The notes beneath the pieces are model-generated. The model made no database searches. It had not been told where the DNA came from and was given only the letters and a program-made list of their open reading frames with translations. The position numbers and the translations under genes were made by a program. DNA of 64,000 nt from assembly GCA_903902745.1 (NCBI GenBank), contig CAIUWA010000015.1, positions 1 through 64,000 of the forward strand. The letters run 5' to 3'. This document shows positions 8,581 through 19,086 of the stretch, in pieces (position 1 is the first letter of the stretch; each line of letters begins with the position of its first letter). This DNA is from an uncultured Opitutia bacterium. Its GTDB lineage: Bacteria; Verrucomicrobiota; Verrucomicrobiia; Opitutales; Opitutaceae.

Positions 8581-8877
8581 ATGCGCCTCGGCCACGTCAT
8601 CGGCAAAGTCACCCTGTCCGTCCAGGACCCGGCCTACAAGGGCGGGCGTTTCCTGCTGGTGCAGCCGTTCGCGCGCGAACAATTCGCCGGCGCGCCGATG
8701 ACGCCGTTGGCGAAGGGTCTCAGCCTCGTGGTTTACGACAATCTCGGCGCCGACCTCGGCCACGCCATCGGTTTCACCGAGGGCGCCGAGGCCACCGCGC
8801 CGTTCGAGAACCCGACCCCGGTGGATGCGTTCAACGCCGCCATCATCGAGGAAATTTTCTACAAGCCGCCCGCCTAG
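8581..8877 (+). CDS. BMC-P shell pentamer protein 3
   Basis: A 98-aa EutN/CcmL-family vertex protein, MRLGHVIGKVTLSVQDPAYKG, with GRFLLVQPF and a central LVVYDNLGADLGHAIGFTEG. The tail contains AAIIEEIFYKPPA. Together with the other two BMC-P proteins it supplies pentamers for the shell vertices; three divergent copies suggest different vertex or cargo contacts. Confidence 0.93.
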   Translation: MRLGHVIGKVTLSVQDPAYKGGRFLLVQPFAREQFAGAPMTPLAKGLSLVVYDNLGADLGHAIGFTEGAEATAPFENPTPVDAFNAAIIEEIFYKPPA

Positions 8878-8933
8878 TCTGGTCGCTCCCACTTTCATTT
8901 CACCCTCACTCTCACCGTCACTTTCCCTCCACC

Positions 8934-9998
8934 ATGTCGAACGTCATCACCGCCCGCGAAGCCGAGGAACTCTTCCGCAAGGGTGAACAGCCGCCCGCCG
9001 GCGCCATCCTCACGCCATCCGCCCGCGATGTCTTCAGCGGCAAGCTGAAGCCCTCGTTCAAGGCCGGCGCCGCCCCTGCGGGGAAGAAGGCCGCGCCCAG
9101 CATCCCCGACTATGAGTTCAAGTGGAAGGCCGGCACCGATGCCAAGACGCCCGCCGAGATCGAGAAATTCTTCAATTCTCCCGCCCTCCAGGTCCTCAAG
9201 GAGCGCATCTGCGACATGGGCCGCCGCCTCTGGCAGCGCGACTACACCGACGGCAATGGCGGCAACATCACCATCCGCGTCGGCGACAACCTCGCGCTCT
9301 GCACGCCCACGCTCATCTGCAAGGGCTTCATGAAGCCCGAGGACATGTGCCTCGTCGACCTCGACGGCAACCAGCTCGCCGGCACGCGCGTGCGCACGAG
9401 CGAGGCCAAGACGCACTTCGGCATCATGAAGCGCCAGCCCAACGCGAAGTCCTGCGTGCACGCGCATCCGCCGCATGCGACCGCGTTCGCCATCGCCAAT
9501 GTCGACATTCCGTCCTGCCTCATTCCCGAGGCCGAGGTGTTCCTCGGCAAGATCGGCGTCGCGAAATACCAGACGCCCGGCACGCCCGCCAACGCCGACG
9601 AGGTCGGCGAAGTGGGCAAGACTCACCAGGCGGTGCTCATGCAGAACCACGGCGTCATCTGCTGGGGCAAGGACGTCGAGGACGCCTACTGGAAGATGGA
9701 GAACATCGATTCCTACTGTCGCACGGTCTGGATCGCCGCCGGCCTCGGCGGCGGGTTGCACCGCTTCACCGGCGGCCAGGCGAAGGAGCTCATCGACCTG
9801 CGCCAGAAGCTCGGCATGCCCGACCCGCGTTCCGGCCTGAAGGAGTGCGAGCTGTGCGACACGAATGATTTCCGCCCGCGCGGCGTCACCCAGCCCGCCC
9901 CCACCGGCGGTTCCTCCGCCCCGTCGGCCGACCCGCAGGTTGAAGCCGTCGTCCAGCAGATTGCCGGACAAATCCTGAAACAACTCGGCGGCAAGTGA
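8934..9998 (+). CDS. Class II aldolase (fuculose/rhamnulose-1-phosphate type), encapsulated
   Basis: Splits fuculose-1-phosphate or rhamnulose-1-phosphate to DHAP and L-lactaldehyde inside the shell. It is 354 aa, longer than simple class II aldolases (about 215). The central aldolase domain has GNGGNITIRVG, CTPTLICKGF, the metal-binding VHAHPPHA and QNHGVICWG. The N-terminal extension of about 60 residues is unassigned. The C-terminus, after a Pro/Ser/Gly linker, ends in an amphipathic helix (VEAVVQQIAGQILKQLGG, about 336-353) typical of a C-terminal encapsulation peptide. Which sugar phosphate is preferred cannot be told from sequence. Confidence 0.92.
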   Translation: MSNVITAREAEELFRKGEQPPAGAILTPSARDVFSGKLKPSFKAGAAPAGKKAAPSIPDYEFKWKAGTDAKTPAEIEKFFNSPALQVLKERICDMGRRLWQRDYTDGNGGNITIRVGDNLALCTPTLICKGFMKPEDMCLVDLDGNQLAGTRVRTSEAKTHFGIMKRQPNAKSCVHAHPPHATAFAIANVDIPSCLIPEAEVFLGKIGVAKYQTPGTPANADEVGEVGKTHQAVLMQNHGVICWGKDVEDAYWKMENIDSYCRTVWIAAGLGGGLHRFTGGQAKELIDLRQKLGMPDPRSGLKECELCDTNDFRPRGVTQPAPTGGSSAPSADPQVEAVVQQIAGQILKQLGGK

Positions 9999-10021
9999 GC
10001 GGCCCAGGGCCGCTGCCACCT

Positions 10022-10052
10022 ATTCCCAATTACCAACTCCCAATTCCTCCCC
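10022..10052. repeat. Single arm of 'CCCAATTCC' word repeat
   Basis: ATTCCCAATTACCAACTCCC directly precedes the LDH/MDH gene. It is the same vocabulary as the two-armed elements at 12140-12219, 59981-60069 and 61131-61240 and as the two segments inside gcvP. No opposite arm is seen here. Confidence 0.55.
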
Positions 10053-10053
10053 C

Positions 10054-10986
10054 ATGAAAGTCTCCATCATCGGCGGCGGTGGCCGCGTCGGTTCCAACGC
10101 CGCCTTCGCCCTCCAGTGCGCGGGCCTCGTCGCGGAAATCCAGATCCTTGATGCCAACGCCGACCTCGCCGAGGGCGAGGCGCTCGACCTGATGCACGGC
10201 AGCTCCGCCGTCGGCGGGGCGCGTATCTACGCCGGCGACTACGCCCGCGCGAAGGACAGCGACATCTTCGTCATCACCGCCGGCCTGCGCCGCAAGCCCG
10301 ACGAGTCCCGCCTCGACCTGATCAACCGCAACGTCTCCCTCTTCGCGGGAATTCTCGACAGCATCAAGGCCGCCGGCCTGAAGAAGGACGCACTCGTCTT
10401 CGTGGTGTCGAACCCGGTGGACATCCTCACGCAGCTTGCCGCCGCGAAGCTCAACCTCCCGTGGCAGCAGGTGCTCGGCCTCGGCACGATGCTCGACACC
10501 GCGCGCTTCCGCTCCCTGATCGCGCAGGACCTCAAGCTCGCCCCCACGCAGGTGACGGCGCTCATCCTCGGCGAACATGGTGACACGATGTTCCCCGTGT
10601 GGTCGTCGGCCGCCTACGCCGGCCTGCCGCTGGTCAAGGTTGCCGGCTGCACGCCGACATTCCAGTCCCAGATTTTCGAACGCACCAAGGGCAGCGGCGC
10701 CGAAGTCATCCGCCGCAAGGGCGGCGCGGGCTGGGCCGTCGGCCTGACCATCGCCGAGGTCGTCCACGCCATCGTGCTCGACAAGAAAGTCGTGCTCCCC
10801 GTTTCGACCGTGCAGCAAGGCGCCTACGGCCTGAAGAACGTCGCGATCAGCGTCCCGACGATCGTCGGCCGCTCCGGCGCGATTGCGCATGTCGAAGTCG
10901 AACTCTGGCCGAAGGAAGCCCAGGCGCTGCAGACCTCCGCCCGAGCGCTCCAGGAAACCTACGCCAAGGTGATCAAGGCCGGGTAA
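10054..10986 (+). CDS. Lactate/malate dehydrogenase family protein
   Basis: A 310-aa NAD-dependent 2-hydroxyacid dehydrogenase. Rossmann motif GGGGRVGSNAAF, catalytic Asp148/Arg151 in MLDTARF and His175 in GEHGDTMF are intact. The loop that decides substrate reads AGLRRKPDESR; the position that is Gln in lactate and Arg in malate dehydrogenases is Arg80, which favours an oxaloacetate/malate-like substrate. In PV-type microcompartment loci this gene is usually annotated lactate/malate dehydrogenase and is thought to re-oxidise NADH. No encapsulation peptide is visible. It is the last gene of the operon, before a strong hairpin. Confidence 0.88.
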   Translation: MKVSIIGGGGRVGSNAAFALQCAGLVAEIQILDANADLAEGEALDLMHGSSAVGGARIYAGDYARAKDSDIFVITAGLRRKPDESRLDLINRNVSLFAGILDSIKAAGLKKDALVFVVSNPVDILTQLAAAKLNLPWQQVLGLGTMLDTARFRSLIAQDLKLAPTQVTALILGEHGDTMFPVWSSAAYAGLPLVKVAGCTPTFQSQIFERTKGSGAEVIRRKGGAGWAVGLTIAEVVHAIVLDKKVVLPVSTVQQGAYGLKNVAISVPTIVGRSGAIAHVEVELWPKEAQALQTSARALQETYAKVIKAG

Positions 10987-10992
10987 CGGAGA

Positions 10993-11083
10993 GGTTTCAC
11001 GCGAAGCCGCGAAGTTCGCGAAGATATTGGAGATCGATCTCCAAACTTTCATCCTTCGCGAACTTCGCGGCTTCGCGTGAAAC
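10993..11083. repeat. Hairpin element with 30-bp perfect arms ('GCGAAG' vocabulary)
   Basis: The arm at 10994-11023, beginning GTTTCACGCGAAGCCGCG, is perfectly complementary to 11054-11083. Each arm is a tandem of GCGAAG-type words. The 30-bp loop holds an 18-bp perfect palindrome centred on GATCGATC (11027-11044). It closes the microcompartment operon and could act as a transcription end or RNA stabiliser, but no T-run follows. Confidence 0.9.
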
Positions 11084-11127
11084 TTCCGGTCATTGACCTC
11101 GGCCGACACCTGGCTACCCGTTGAACC

Positions 11128-12096
11128 ATGCAGGCGATTCGCATCCATGAGACGGGTGGGCCGGAAAAACTTCGCGTGGACGACGTGCCGCTGCCGGCAC
11201 CCGGCCCGGGGGAAGTTCGGATTCGCGTCGAGGCGGCGGGGGTCAACTTCATCGATACCTACCAGCGCAGCGGGCTTTACCCGGTGGCGCTGCCGTATAC
11301 CCTGGGGTCGGAAGCCGCGGGAATGGTCACGGCGGTCGGCCCGGGCGTGACGGAATTTCGCGCGGGCGACCGCGTGGGCTCAGCCAAGGTGGCGGGGGCG
11401 TATGCGGCGGAAGCGCTGGCGCCGGTTGCTCAACTCGTGCGCGTGCCGCCTGGGGTGGACAGCCGGACTGCCGCCGCCGTGCTGCTGCAGGGCATGACCG
11501 CCCATTATCTTGCGTGTGACACTTTTCCGCTGAAGACCGGTGACACGGCGCTGGTCCACGCCGCCGCTGGCGGAGTCGGCCTGTTGCTGGTGCAGATTGC
11601 GAAGCGGCGCGGCGCGCGGGTGCTGGCAACCGTGGGCACGGACGAAAAGGCCCGGCTCGCTCGCGAGGCGGGCGCGGACGAAGTCTGCATTTATACGCGG
11701 GACAATTTCAGCGCCGCCGCGCGGCAATTCACCGGCGGGCGGGGCGTGGACGTGGTCTACGACGCGGTGGGCAAGGATACCTTCACGGGCAGCCTGGACA
11801 GCCTTCGCCCGCGCGGGATGCTGGTTTCCTATGGCAACTCGAGCGGACCGGTGCCGCCATTCGCCCCGCTGCTCCTGATGCAGAAGGGTTCGCTCTTTTT
11901 CACGCGACCCACGCTGAACCATTATACAGGAACCACGGTGGAGTTGCAGGCCCGTGCCGGAGAACTCTTCCGCTGGATTGGCGCGGGCGAGCTGAACGTG
12001 CGCATCGGAGCCACCTTTCCGCTGACCGCCGCGGCCGAGGCGCACCGCGCGCTTGAGGGCCGCGCGACAACCGGCAAGGTGCTGCTGCTGCCGTAG
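11128..12096 (+). CDS. Zinc-independent quinone oxidoreductase (MDR superfamily)
   Basis: A 322-aa NADPH:quinone reductase (QOR, zeta-crystallin type) family protein. The N-terminal GroES-like fold has GVNFIDTYQRSGLYP and GSEAAGMV. The cofactor domain contains HAAAGGVGLLLVQIAKRRGARV. No structural or catalytic zinc cysteines are seen. It lies between the microcompartment operon and the rhamnulose aldolase fusion, so it might act on aldehydes or enones from that pathway, but nothing in the sequence proves this. Confidence 0.88.
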   Translation: MQAIRIHETGGPEKLRVDDVPLPAPGPGEVRIRVEAAGVNFIDTYQRSGLYPVALPYTLGSEAAGMVTAVGPGVTEFRAGDRVGSAKVAGAYAAEALAPVAQLVRVPPGVDSRTAAAVLLQGMTAHYLACDTFPLKTGDTALVHAAAGGVGLLLVQIAKRRGARVLATVGTDEKARLAREAGADEVCIYTRDNFSAAARQFTGGRGVDVVYDAVGKDTFTGSLDSLRPRGMLVSYGNSSGPVPPFAPLLLMQKGSLFFTRPTLNHYTGTTVELQARAGELFRWIGAGELNVRIGATFPLTAAAEAHRALEGRATTGKVLLLP

Positions 12097-12139
12097 AGCC
12101 GACGCAGGATTTCAATCGCTGGACAGAGGCGGCGGCCGA

Positions 12140-12219
12140 GAATTTGGAATTCGGAATTAGGAATTGGGGAAAGCCCTCAGAAAGTTTGGACCAATTCCCA
12201 ATTCCAAATTCCCAATTCC
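12140..12219. repeat. Hairpin element, 'GGAATTGGG' vocabulary
   Basis: Left arm 12140-12169 (GAATTTGGAATTCGGAATTA and following words) and right arm 12191-12219 (CCAATTCCCAATTCCAAATT and following words) are imperfect complements made of 8-10-bp words. The loop is about 21 bp. Confidence 0.85.
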
Positions 12220-12258
12220 TTCTGCTCCCGACCGTGTCCGCGGCGTAATATGAGGTTG

Positions 12259-12320
12259 GATTTGCGGCCTGACCACGATGTCATTACCTCTGTGCTGATT
12301 TGCGGAATCCGCGGGCAAAT
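12259..12320. promoter_or_regulatory. Leader with repeated GATTTGCGG and an inverted repeat upstream of the aldolase-SDR gene
   Basis: GATTTGCGG occurs at 12259-12267 and 12297-12305. ATTTGC (12298-12303) and GCAAAT (12315-12320) form an inverted repeat spaced by 11 bp, ending 8 bp before the ATG. This may be an operator for a sugar regulator; the binding protein is unknown. Confidence 0.4.
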
Positions 12321-12328
12321 TTTTTTTC

Positions 12329-14521
<2,193 letters not shown>

Positions 14522-14541
14522 GTGTCATCTGATCAAGGCAT

Positions 14542-14650
14542 GGTTTCGCGCAGAGGCGCAAAGACGCAGGGGAACGGCGAGCAGTGCCCCGGGCGCTGAA
14601 GTTTGCTTTGCAGGCTCCCGCTTCGCGCCACTGCGGCTCTGCGCGAAACT
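14542..14650. repeat. Hairpin element, 'CGCAGAGGCG' vocabulary
   Basis: The left arm starts GGTTTCGCGCAGAGGCGCAA and the right arm ends CTCTGCGCGAAACT. It sits between the convergent aldolase-SDR and rhaB genes. The inner words have diverged, so the stem is perfect only at the outer end. Confidence 0.8.
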
Positions 14651-14661
14651 GGCTTGGGTCT

Positions 14662-16095
14662 CTAGGACCGCGGCGTGTAGGTTTTCTGCTGCAGCGTGGC
14701 GCCGAGGTGGGTGCGGAAGGTGGCGAGGTCCTTCACCGCACCGAGGGCGATGAGCTGGCGAGCGAGGTTGCCGACGGCGGTGCCCTCGAGCTTGAATGAC
14801 ACCACGGGAATGCCGGCGGCGTCCGCGGTGGCTTGGCAGAGCAGGCGGTTCTTCGACCCGCCGCCGACCATGAGGATCCGCTGGAACTTCCGGCCGGCCA
14901 TGCGCTCGAACGCGCGCATCGCGCCGGCGTGACCCTGACCGAGCGATTCGCAGATCAGACGGGTGTAGGCCGCGAGATTTTTCGGGGCCGGCGACTTCGC
15001 TTTCTTCAGCTGGGCGTCGATCGCGGCCTTCATCGAGGGCGGATTGGCAAAGGCCGGATCGGTCATATCGAGGAGCTTGGCGGGTGCCGAAAGCTTCTCA
15101 GCGGCGGCGATGAGCGCGGCCCAGGCGCGGTCGCCCTCGGGGCGCGTGCTGAAATCCTTCATGATGCCCTCGAGCATCCAGAGGCCGATGACATTGGTCA
15201 GGGGCCGGTAGCGTCCGTCGCCGATGCGTTCGTTGGCGATGCGCGCCGCCAGCGCCTCGGCGCCCAGCAGCGGCGTGTCGCTCTCAAAGCCGACCAGCGA
15301 CCAGGTACCTGAGCTGAGGAAAAGATCCGTGCCGTCCGGCGACGCCGGCATCGCGTCATAGGCGCACGCGGTGTCGTGGCCGGGCACCGCGATCACCTGG
15401 GTGCCGGCGAGTTCCGGCAGGTCCCGCACGCGGCCGAGCTTGGTGCCGGCGAGGATCGGCGGGCTGAACCACTGCGGCGGCAGGTGGAAATGGTCGAGGG
15501 TGAGCCGCGACCAGTCGGTCGAATGCACGTCGAGGAGTTGCGACGTGCTGGCGACAGTCAGCTCGTTCTCCATCCGGCCCGAGAGCAGGTAATTGAAGTA
15601 GTCGGGCAGGAAGAGGCAGCGCGTGGCGAGATCGGCGACGGCGGGGCAGTTCGCGATGACTTCCTCGAGCTGGAGGCTGGAATTGTAGAAAACATTCGGG
15701 ATGCCCGTGGCGGCGTAGATGCGCTCAAGCGCGGCGCGCGTGTGGGCGAGATGCCTCAGGCCGGGCTGCGTGCGGGCGTCACGATAGGCGTGCACGGGAA
15801 ATACGAGCCGGCCCGCGTCGTTGACCAGCACGTAGTCCACGCCCCAGGTGTCGACGCCGACCGAGGCGAGCTTCGCGCCGCGGGGGAGGGCGACCGCGGC
15901 CTTGCGCAATCCCGTCTGCACCTCGTGCCAGAGCGTGCCGATCTCCCAGTAGTCGTGCGCGCCCAGCGAGCGGAAGACGTTCGGGAAGCGGTGCACCTCG
16001 GTAAGCGTGAGGCGGTTTTTCGCCCAGGCGCCGAGGATCACGCGACCGCTGGTGGCGCCGAGGTCGATGGCGGCGGAGTAGAGGGTGGAGGGCAT
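14662..16095 (-). CDS. rhaB: Rhamnulokinase
   Basis: FGGY-family kinase, 477 aa, that phosphorylates L-rhamnulose to rhamnulose-1-phosphate. Motifs seen are AIDLGATSGRVILG (N-terminal ATPase), GVDTWGVDYVL, the VPGHDTACAYDAMPA segment and FLSSGTWSLVGFE, all typical of RhaB. It supplies the substrate of both aldolases in this window. No rhamnose isomerase or mutarotase gene is adjacent. It could accept fuculose, but the overall motif set is rhamnulokinase-like. Confidence 0.93.
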   Translation of the reverse strand: MPSTLYSAAIDLGATSGRVILGAWAKNRLTLTEVHRFPNVFRSLGAHDYWEIGTLWHEVQTGLRKAAVALPRGAKLASVGVDTWGVDYVLVNDAGRLVFPVHAYRDARTQPGLRHLAHTRAALERIYAATGIPNVFYNSSLQLEEVIANCPAVADLATRCLFLPDYFNYLLSGRMENELTVASTSQLLDVHSTDWSRLTLDHFHLPPQWFSPPILAGTKLGRVRDLPELAGTQVIAVPGHDTACAYDAMPASPDGTDLFLSSGTWSLVGFESDTPLLGAEALAARIANERIGDGRYRPLTNVIGLWMLEGIMKDFSTRPEGDRAWAALIAAAEKLSAPAKLLDMTDPAFANPPSMKAAIDAQLKKAKSPAPKNLAAYTRLICESLGQGHAGAMRAFERMAGRKFQRILMVGGGSKNRLLCQATADAAGIPVVSFKLEGTAVGNLARQLIALGAVKDLATFRTHLGATLQQKTYTPRS

Positions 16096-16256
16096 GGCGG
16101 GGGACGGGATGACAGGATGACGGGAGACAGGGGACGGAGGCAGACTTGTAGGGGCGTTGCTTGCCCATTCGACTAGCTCAGGGTCCCGAGCCTGTCGAGG
16201 GAACGACGCCCTCCGGAGGCGGGCAAGCCCGGGCGCACGCGAGGTGCGACCCTACA
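16096..16256. repeat. 'GACAGG/GACGGG' word arm plus 'GTAGGG' hairpin
   Basis: Between mqo and rhaB, 16096-16141 is a run of GACGGGATGACAGGATGACG-like words. 16150-16256 is a separate stem with GTAGGGGCG and GCTTGCCC on the left and GGGCAAGC and CCCTAC on the right. Confidence 0.6.
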
Positions 16257-17756
16257 TTAGACGAGTTGCAGGGTTTGGTTGGCCTTGTGGTGGACTTCCT
16301 CGAAGTAAGCGGCGTTTTGCGGGAGTTTGATGTCCACGTCGTAGGTCGGGATCATCGCCTTCATGCGGGCCTTGCCCTCGGGGCTTTGCAGCAATTGGGG
16401 GAAGCACATTTTGATTACTTCGAGCACGATATTCACCGAGACCGAGGCGCCGGGCGAGGCGCCGAGCAGGGCGGAGATCGTGCGCTCGGGGTTGGTGATG
16501 ACTTCCGTGCCGTAGTGGACGATGCCCGCCTCGCCGTCCGTCTTCTTGATCGCCTGCACGCGGATGCCGGCGTCGATCAGCTTCCAGTCCTCCGCCTTCG
16601 CGTTGGGATAGAAAATGTGCAGCACCTCCATGCGGTTGGCCATGCTTTGCGTGCCCTGCTGGATGAGATAGCGGACCAGCGGGATGTTGTGGATGCCGAT
16701 CTTGATGAGCGTGGCAAAGTTGTCGGGCTTGATCGAGAACGGCAGGTCGGTCCAGCTGCCCTTCCGGTGGAGAAACTTCGTGGTCCACGCGGCGAAGGGG
16801 CCGAAGAGGAGGGTCTTCTTGCCGTCGAGCACGCGGGTGTCGAGGTGCGGCACCGCCATGGTCGGCGCGGCGTCGAGGGCCTGGCCGTACACCTTGGCGC
16901 GGTGCCTTTGGACGAGCTCGGGCTTGTCGCAGACCAGCCACTGGCCGCCGATGGGGAAACCGCCGAGGCCCTTGCTCTCCGCGATGCCGGATTTCTGGAG
17001 CAGGTGGAGGCTGCCGCCGCCCGCGCCCACGAAGACGAACTTGGCCTTGTTGTGGCGGATTTCGTTCGTCGCGAGATCCTTGATGCTGACGTCCCAGCCC
17101 GCGCCCGCCTTTTTGAGGTCGACCACGCGGTGGTTGCTGGCGATGCCGCAGCCCTCCTGGCGGGCGAGCCAGGCGAACAGTTTGGCGGAGATGTTGCCGA
17201 AATTGACGTCGGTCCCCGCGTCCATCTTGGTCGCGGCGATCGGCATCTCGGCGCGGCCCTCGACCAGCAGGGGGGCCCAGCGGCCGATCGTCGCGCGGTC
17301 GGTGGAGTATTCCATCGACCGGAAGAAATGGTGCGCGGCCATGCCCGTGTAACGCGCCTTGAGGAAATCCACCTGCTCGCTGCCGTGCACGAAGCTCAGG
17401 TGAGGGACGGGATTGATGAACTCGCGCGGATTCTCCGCCATGCCCGAGGCCACGGCGTAGCTCCAGAACTGCTTGGACTGCTCGAACTGCTCGAAGATCT
17501 CGATCACCTTGCGGACATTGACGGTGCCGTCCGCCTCGCGCTTCGGGGTGTAGCTCAGCTCACAGATGCCGGCGTGGCCGGTGCCGGCGTTGTTCCAGCC
17601 GTTGGAGCTTTCCTGCGCGAGGTCCTCGGTGACCTCGTAAACCTGGAGGGAGAGGCGCGGCTCCAGGCGTTTGAGCAGGGCGCCGAGATTGGCCGACATG
17701 ACGCCGCTGCCGATCAGGATGACATCCGGGTTCGCGATATGCGTGGAGTACTTCAT
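16257..17756 (-). CDS. mqo: Malate:quinone oxidoreductase
   Basis: A 499-aa FAD-dependent peripheral membrane enzyme that oxidises malate to oxaloacetate and passes electrons to quinone. The N-terminal FAD motif is LIGSGVMSANLGALL; NGWNNAGTGHAG, PVPHLSFVHG and GASPGASVSVN are characteristic of Mqo. ATG 17756 gives the expected MKYSTHIANPDVILIGSG start. Its position beside the rhamnose/microcompartment genes suggests it may take electrons that the Arg80-type dehydrogenase puts on oxaloacetate; this is inference. Confidence 0.94.
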   Translation of the reverse strand: MKYSTHIANPDVILIGSGVMSANLGALLKRLEPRLSLQVYEVTEDLAQESSNGWNNAGTGHAGICELSYTPKREADGTVNVRKVIEIFEQFEQSKQFWSYAVASGMAENPREFINPVPHLSFVHGSEQVDFLKARYTGMAAHHFFRSMEYSTDRATIGRWAPLLVEGRAEMPIAATKMDAGTDVNFGNISAKLFAWLARQEGCGIASNHRVVDLKKAGAGWDVSIKDLATNEIRHNKAKFVFVGAGGGSLHLLQKSGIAESKGLGGFPIGGQWLVCDKPELVQRHRAKVYGQALDAAPTMAVPHLDTRVLDGKKTLLFGPFAAWTTKFLHRKGSWTDLPFSIKPDNFATLIKIGIHNIPLVRYLIQQGTQSMANRMEVLHIFYPNAKAEDWKLIDAGIRVQAIKKTDGEAGIVHYGTEVITNPERTISALLGASPGASVSVNIVLEVIKMCFPQLLQSPEGKARMKAMIPTYDVDIKLPQNAAYFEEVHHKANQTLQLV

Positions 17757-18177
17757 GAAAAGGAAACCGATAAAAAACAGCCAACAAAGCCGCCAAGCAA
17801 GCGCTAGTTGATTGAACCCTTTTTGCCGTGTTCCAGTGACATGCTCTGCGCCCAAAAAATCACCATTGGGAAACACGACTGTCGCCCTCAGCCCGGGCCA
17901 AAGACACGGGGATTTCGCTTGTCCCCTGGCCGTCCCCGATCCGGCTTTATTCACGATGAGGCGTAGGCCCCAAGGCCGGTGCGATGAGGGAGCCCGGGGA
18001 GGATGATCGAATTTCCGGTCCCGGTCCCGTCGGGAAATATCCGATTCCGAATTGCCCGGCTCTTGGCTCCCCGCAGAGCGCGGAGGTAGGTCATCACCCC
18101 ATTCCCAGTCGGTGGCCCAAGTTCCTATACTCAGAAAATGGCTGCGCGCGGCCTCACAGGTTCATCCCGGCCAATCC
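17757..18177. other. Intergenic gap, 421 bp
   Basis: Divergent gap between mqo and the receiver-domain gene. No coding frame with recognisable similarity, no strong hairpin and no clear repeat was seen. It presumably holds the promoters of both genes. Confidence 0.5.
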
Positions 18178-18702
18178 ATGCATTTCTCATCCAGCACCAA
18201 TTCGCATCCGACGGCAGGAGATCTCGTGGCAGCGCTGCCGCCTAGCGCCTCCGTGGCGAAGGCCGGGGCCGCGTGGTGGGGCTATCAACAGCCGGCACCG
18301 GCGCGAATCCTGATCGTCGACGACGATGAAACCGTGCGCAAGGTCAGCGCGATCGTGATGGCGCAATGGGGGTTTGACGTGGACACCGCGGATGACGGCG
18401 AGACCGGCTGGAAGGCACTGTGCGGCTCCAACTATGATCTCGTGATCACGGATAACGATATGCCGCGGCTGACCGGTCTGGAACTCATCAAGCGCATGCG
18501 TGCGGTCTCGTCCAACCTGCCTTGCATCCTGGTTTCCGGGCGGCCGCCCGAGCCGGAAAAAATTCTGGCCGAGATCATCCAGCCCGGCGCGTTCCTCCCC
18601 AAGCCATTCCAACCCGCCGAACTGATGGCGAAGGCGGAGCGGCTGTTGCTGGCCAAAATGGAGAGCATGTTGAACGAGATCCGGCCCTCCGCTCCGGTTT
18701 GA
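18178..18702 (+). CDS. Stand-alone response regulator receiver protein
   Basis: A 174-aa protein whose only domain is a CheY-like receiver from about residue 41. The acidic pocket is IVDDDE, the phospho-acceptor lies in LVITDNDMP, and the conserved Lys is in FLPKPFQP. No output domain or adjacent histidine kinase is present. ATG 18178 (MHFSSSTNSHP) is the most likely start; a longer frame exists from 18052. The N-terminal 40 residues are low-complexity and unassigned. It may be a phosphorelay intermediate or act by protein contact. Confidence 0.85.
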   Translation: MHFSSSTNSHPTAGDLVAALPPSASVAKAGAAWWGYQQPAPARILIVDDDETVRKVSAIVMAQWGFDVDTADDGETGWKALCGSNYDLVITDNDMPRLTGLELIKRMRAVSSNLPCILVSGRPPEPEKILAEIIQPGAFLPKPFQPAELMAKAERLLLAKMESMLNEIRPSAPV

Positions 18703-19086
18703 ACCGCGCGCACCCGAAGAGGCGGACCCTCGGCGCCCTGCACTCCTCTTCGCCGAAATAATCAACGTCCGTGATCCGGAAGACTTTTCGCTGAGGTTTC
18801 ATCATTCATTTTTCGAATCCGGGTACCACGTGGTGTTGGCGGGCTGGTTGTCGGCGATGACGTAAAGCTGAAATCCTCCCTCCCTGTTATTGCACCGCGG
18901 GGTTTGAACACGGAGGGACGAAGCCACGAAGAAAGCTCCGGAGGATCGGCCTTCGCGCCTCCGTGTCTTCGTGGCAACTATCCAGCTTCCGGCATCCGCC
19001 AGCACGTCCCGTCCTTCACGGGCGAAAACCCTTGAACCGTTCCGCTCAAAATCCAGTGTCGCCTCCGGCTCTACCCCCTACGTGCC
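18703..19086. other. Intergenic gap, 384 bp, with one hairpin element
   Basis: The gap holds the repeat at 18902-18976. No convincing coding frame was seen in the rest. Confidence 0.5.
18902..18976. repeat. Hairpin element, 'ACACGGAGG/CCACGAAG' vocabulary
   Basis: The left part carries ACACGGAGGGACGAAGCCAC and the right part CGCCTCCGTGTCTTCGTGGC. Words pair, but in a shuffled order, so the stem is interrupted. Related to the element at 28361-28436. Confidence 0.7.

Noticed and set aside
10054-10986. Ordinary L-lactate dehydrogenase
   Set aside because: The specificity position is Arg, not Gln, so the broader lactate/malate family name is safer.
10993-11083. Simple rho-independent terminator
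   Set aside because: The arms are much longer than usual, no T-run follows on either strand, and similar elements lie inside the glc operon and, as single arms, in front of genes.
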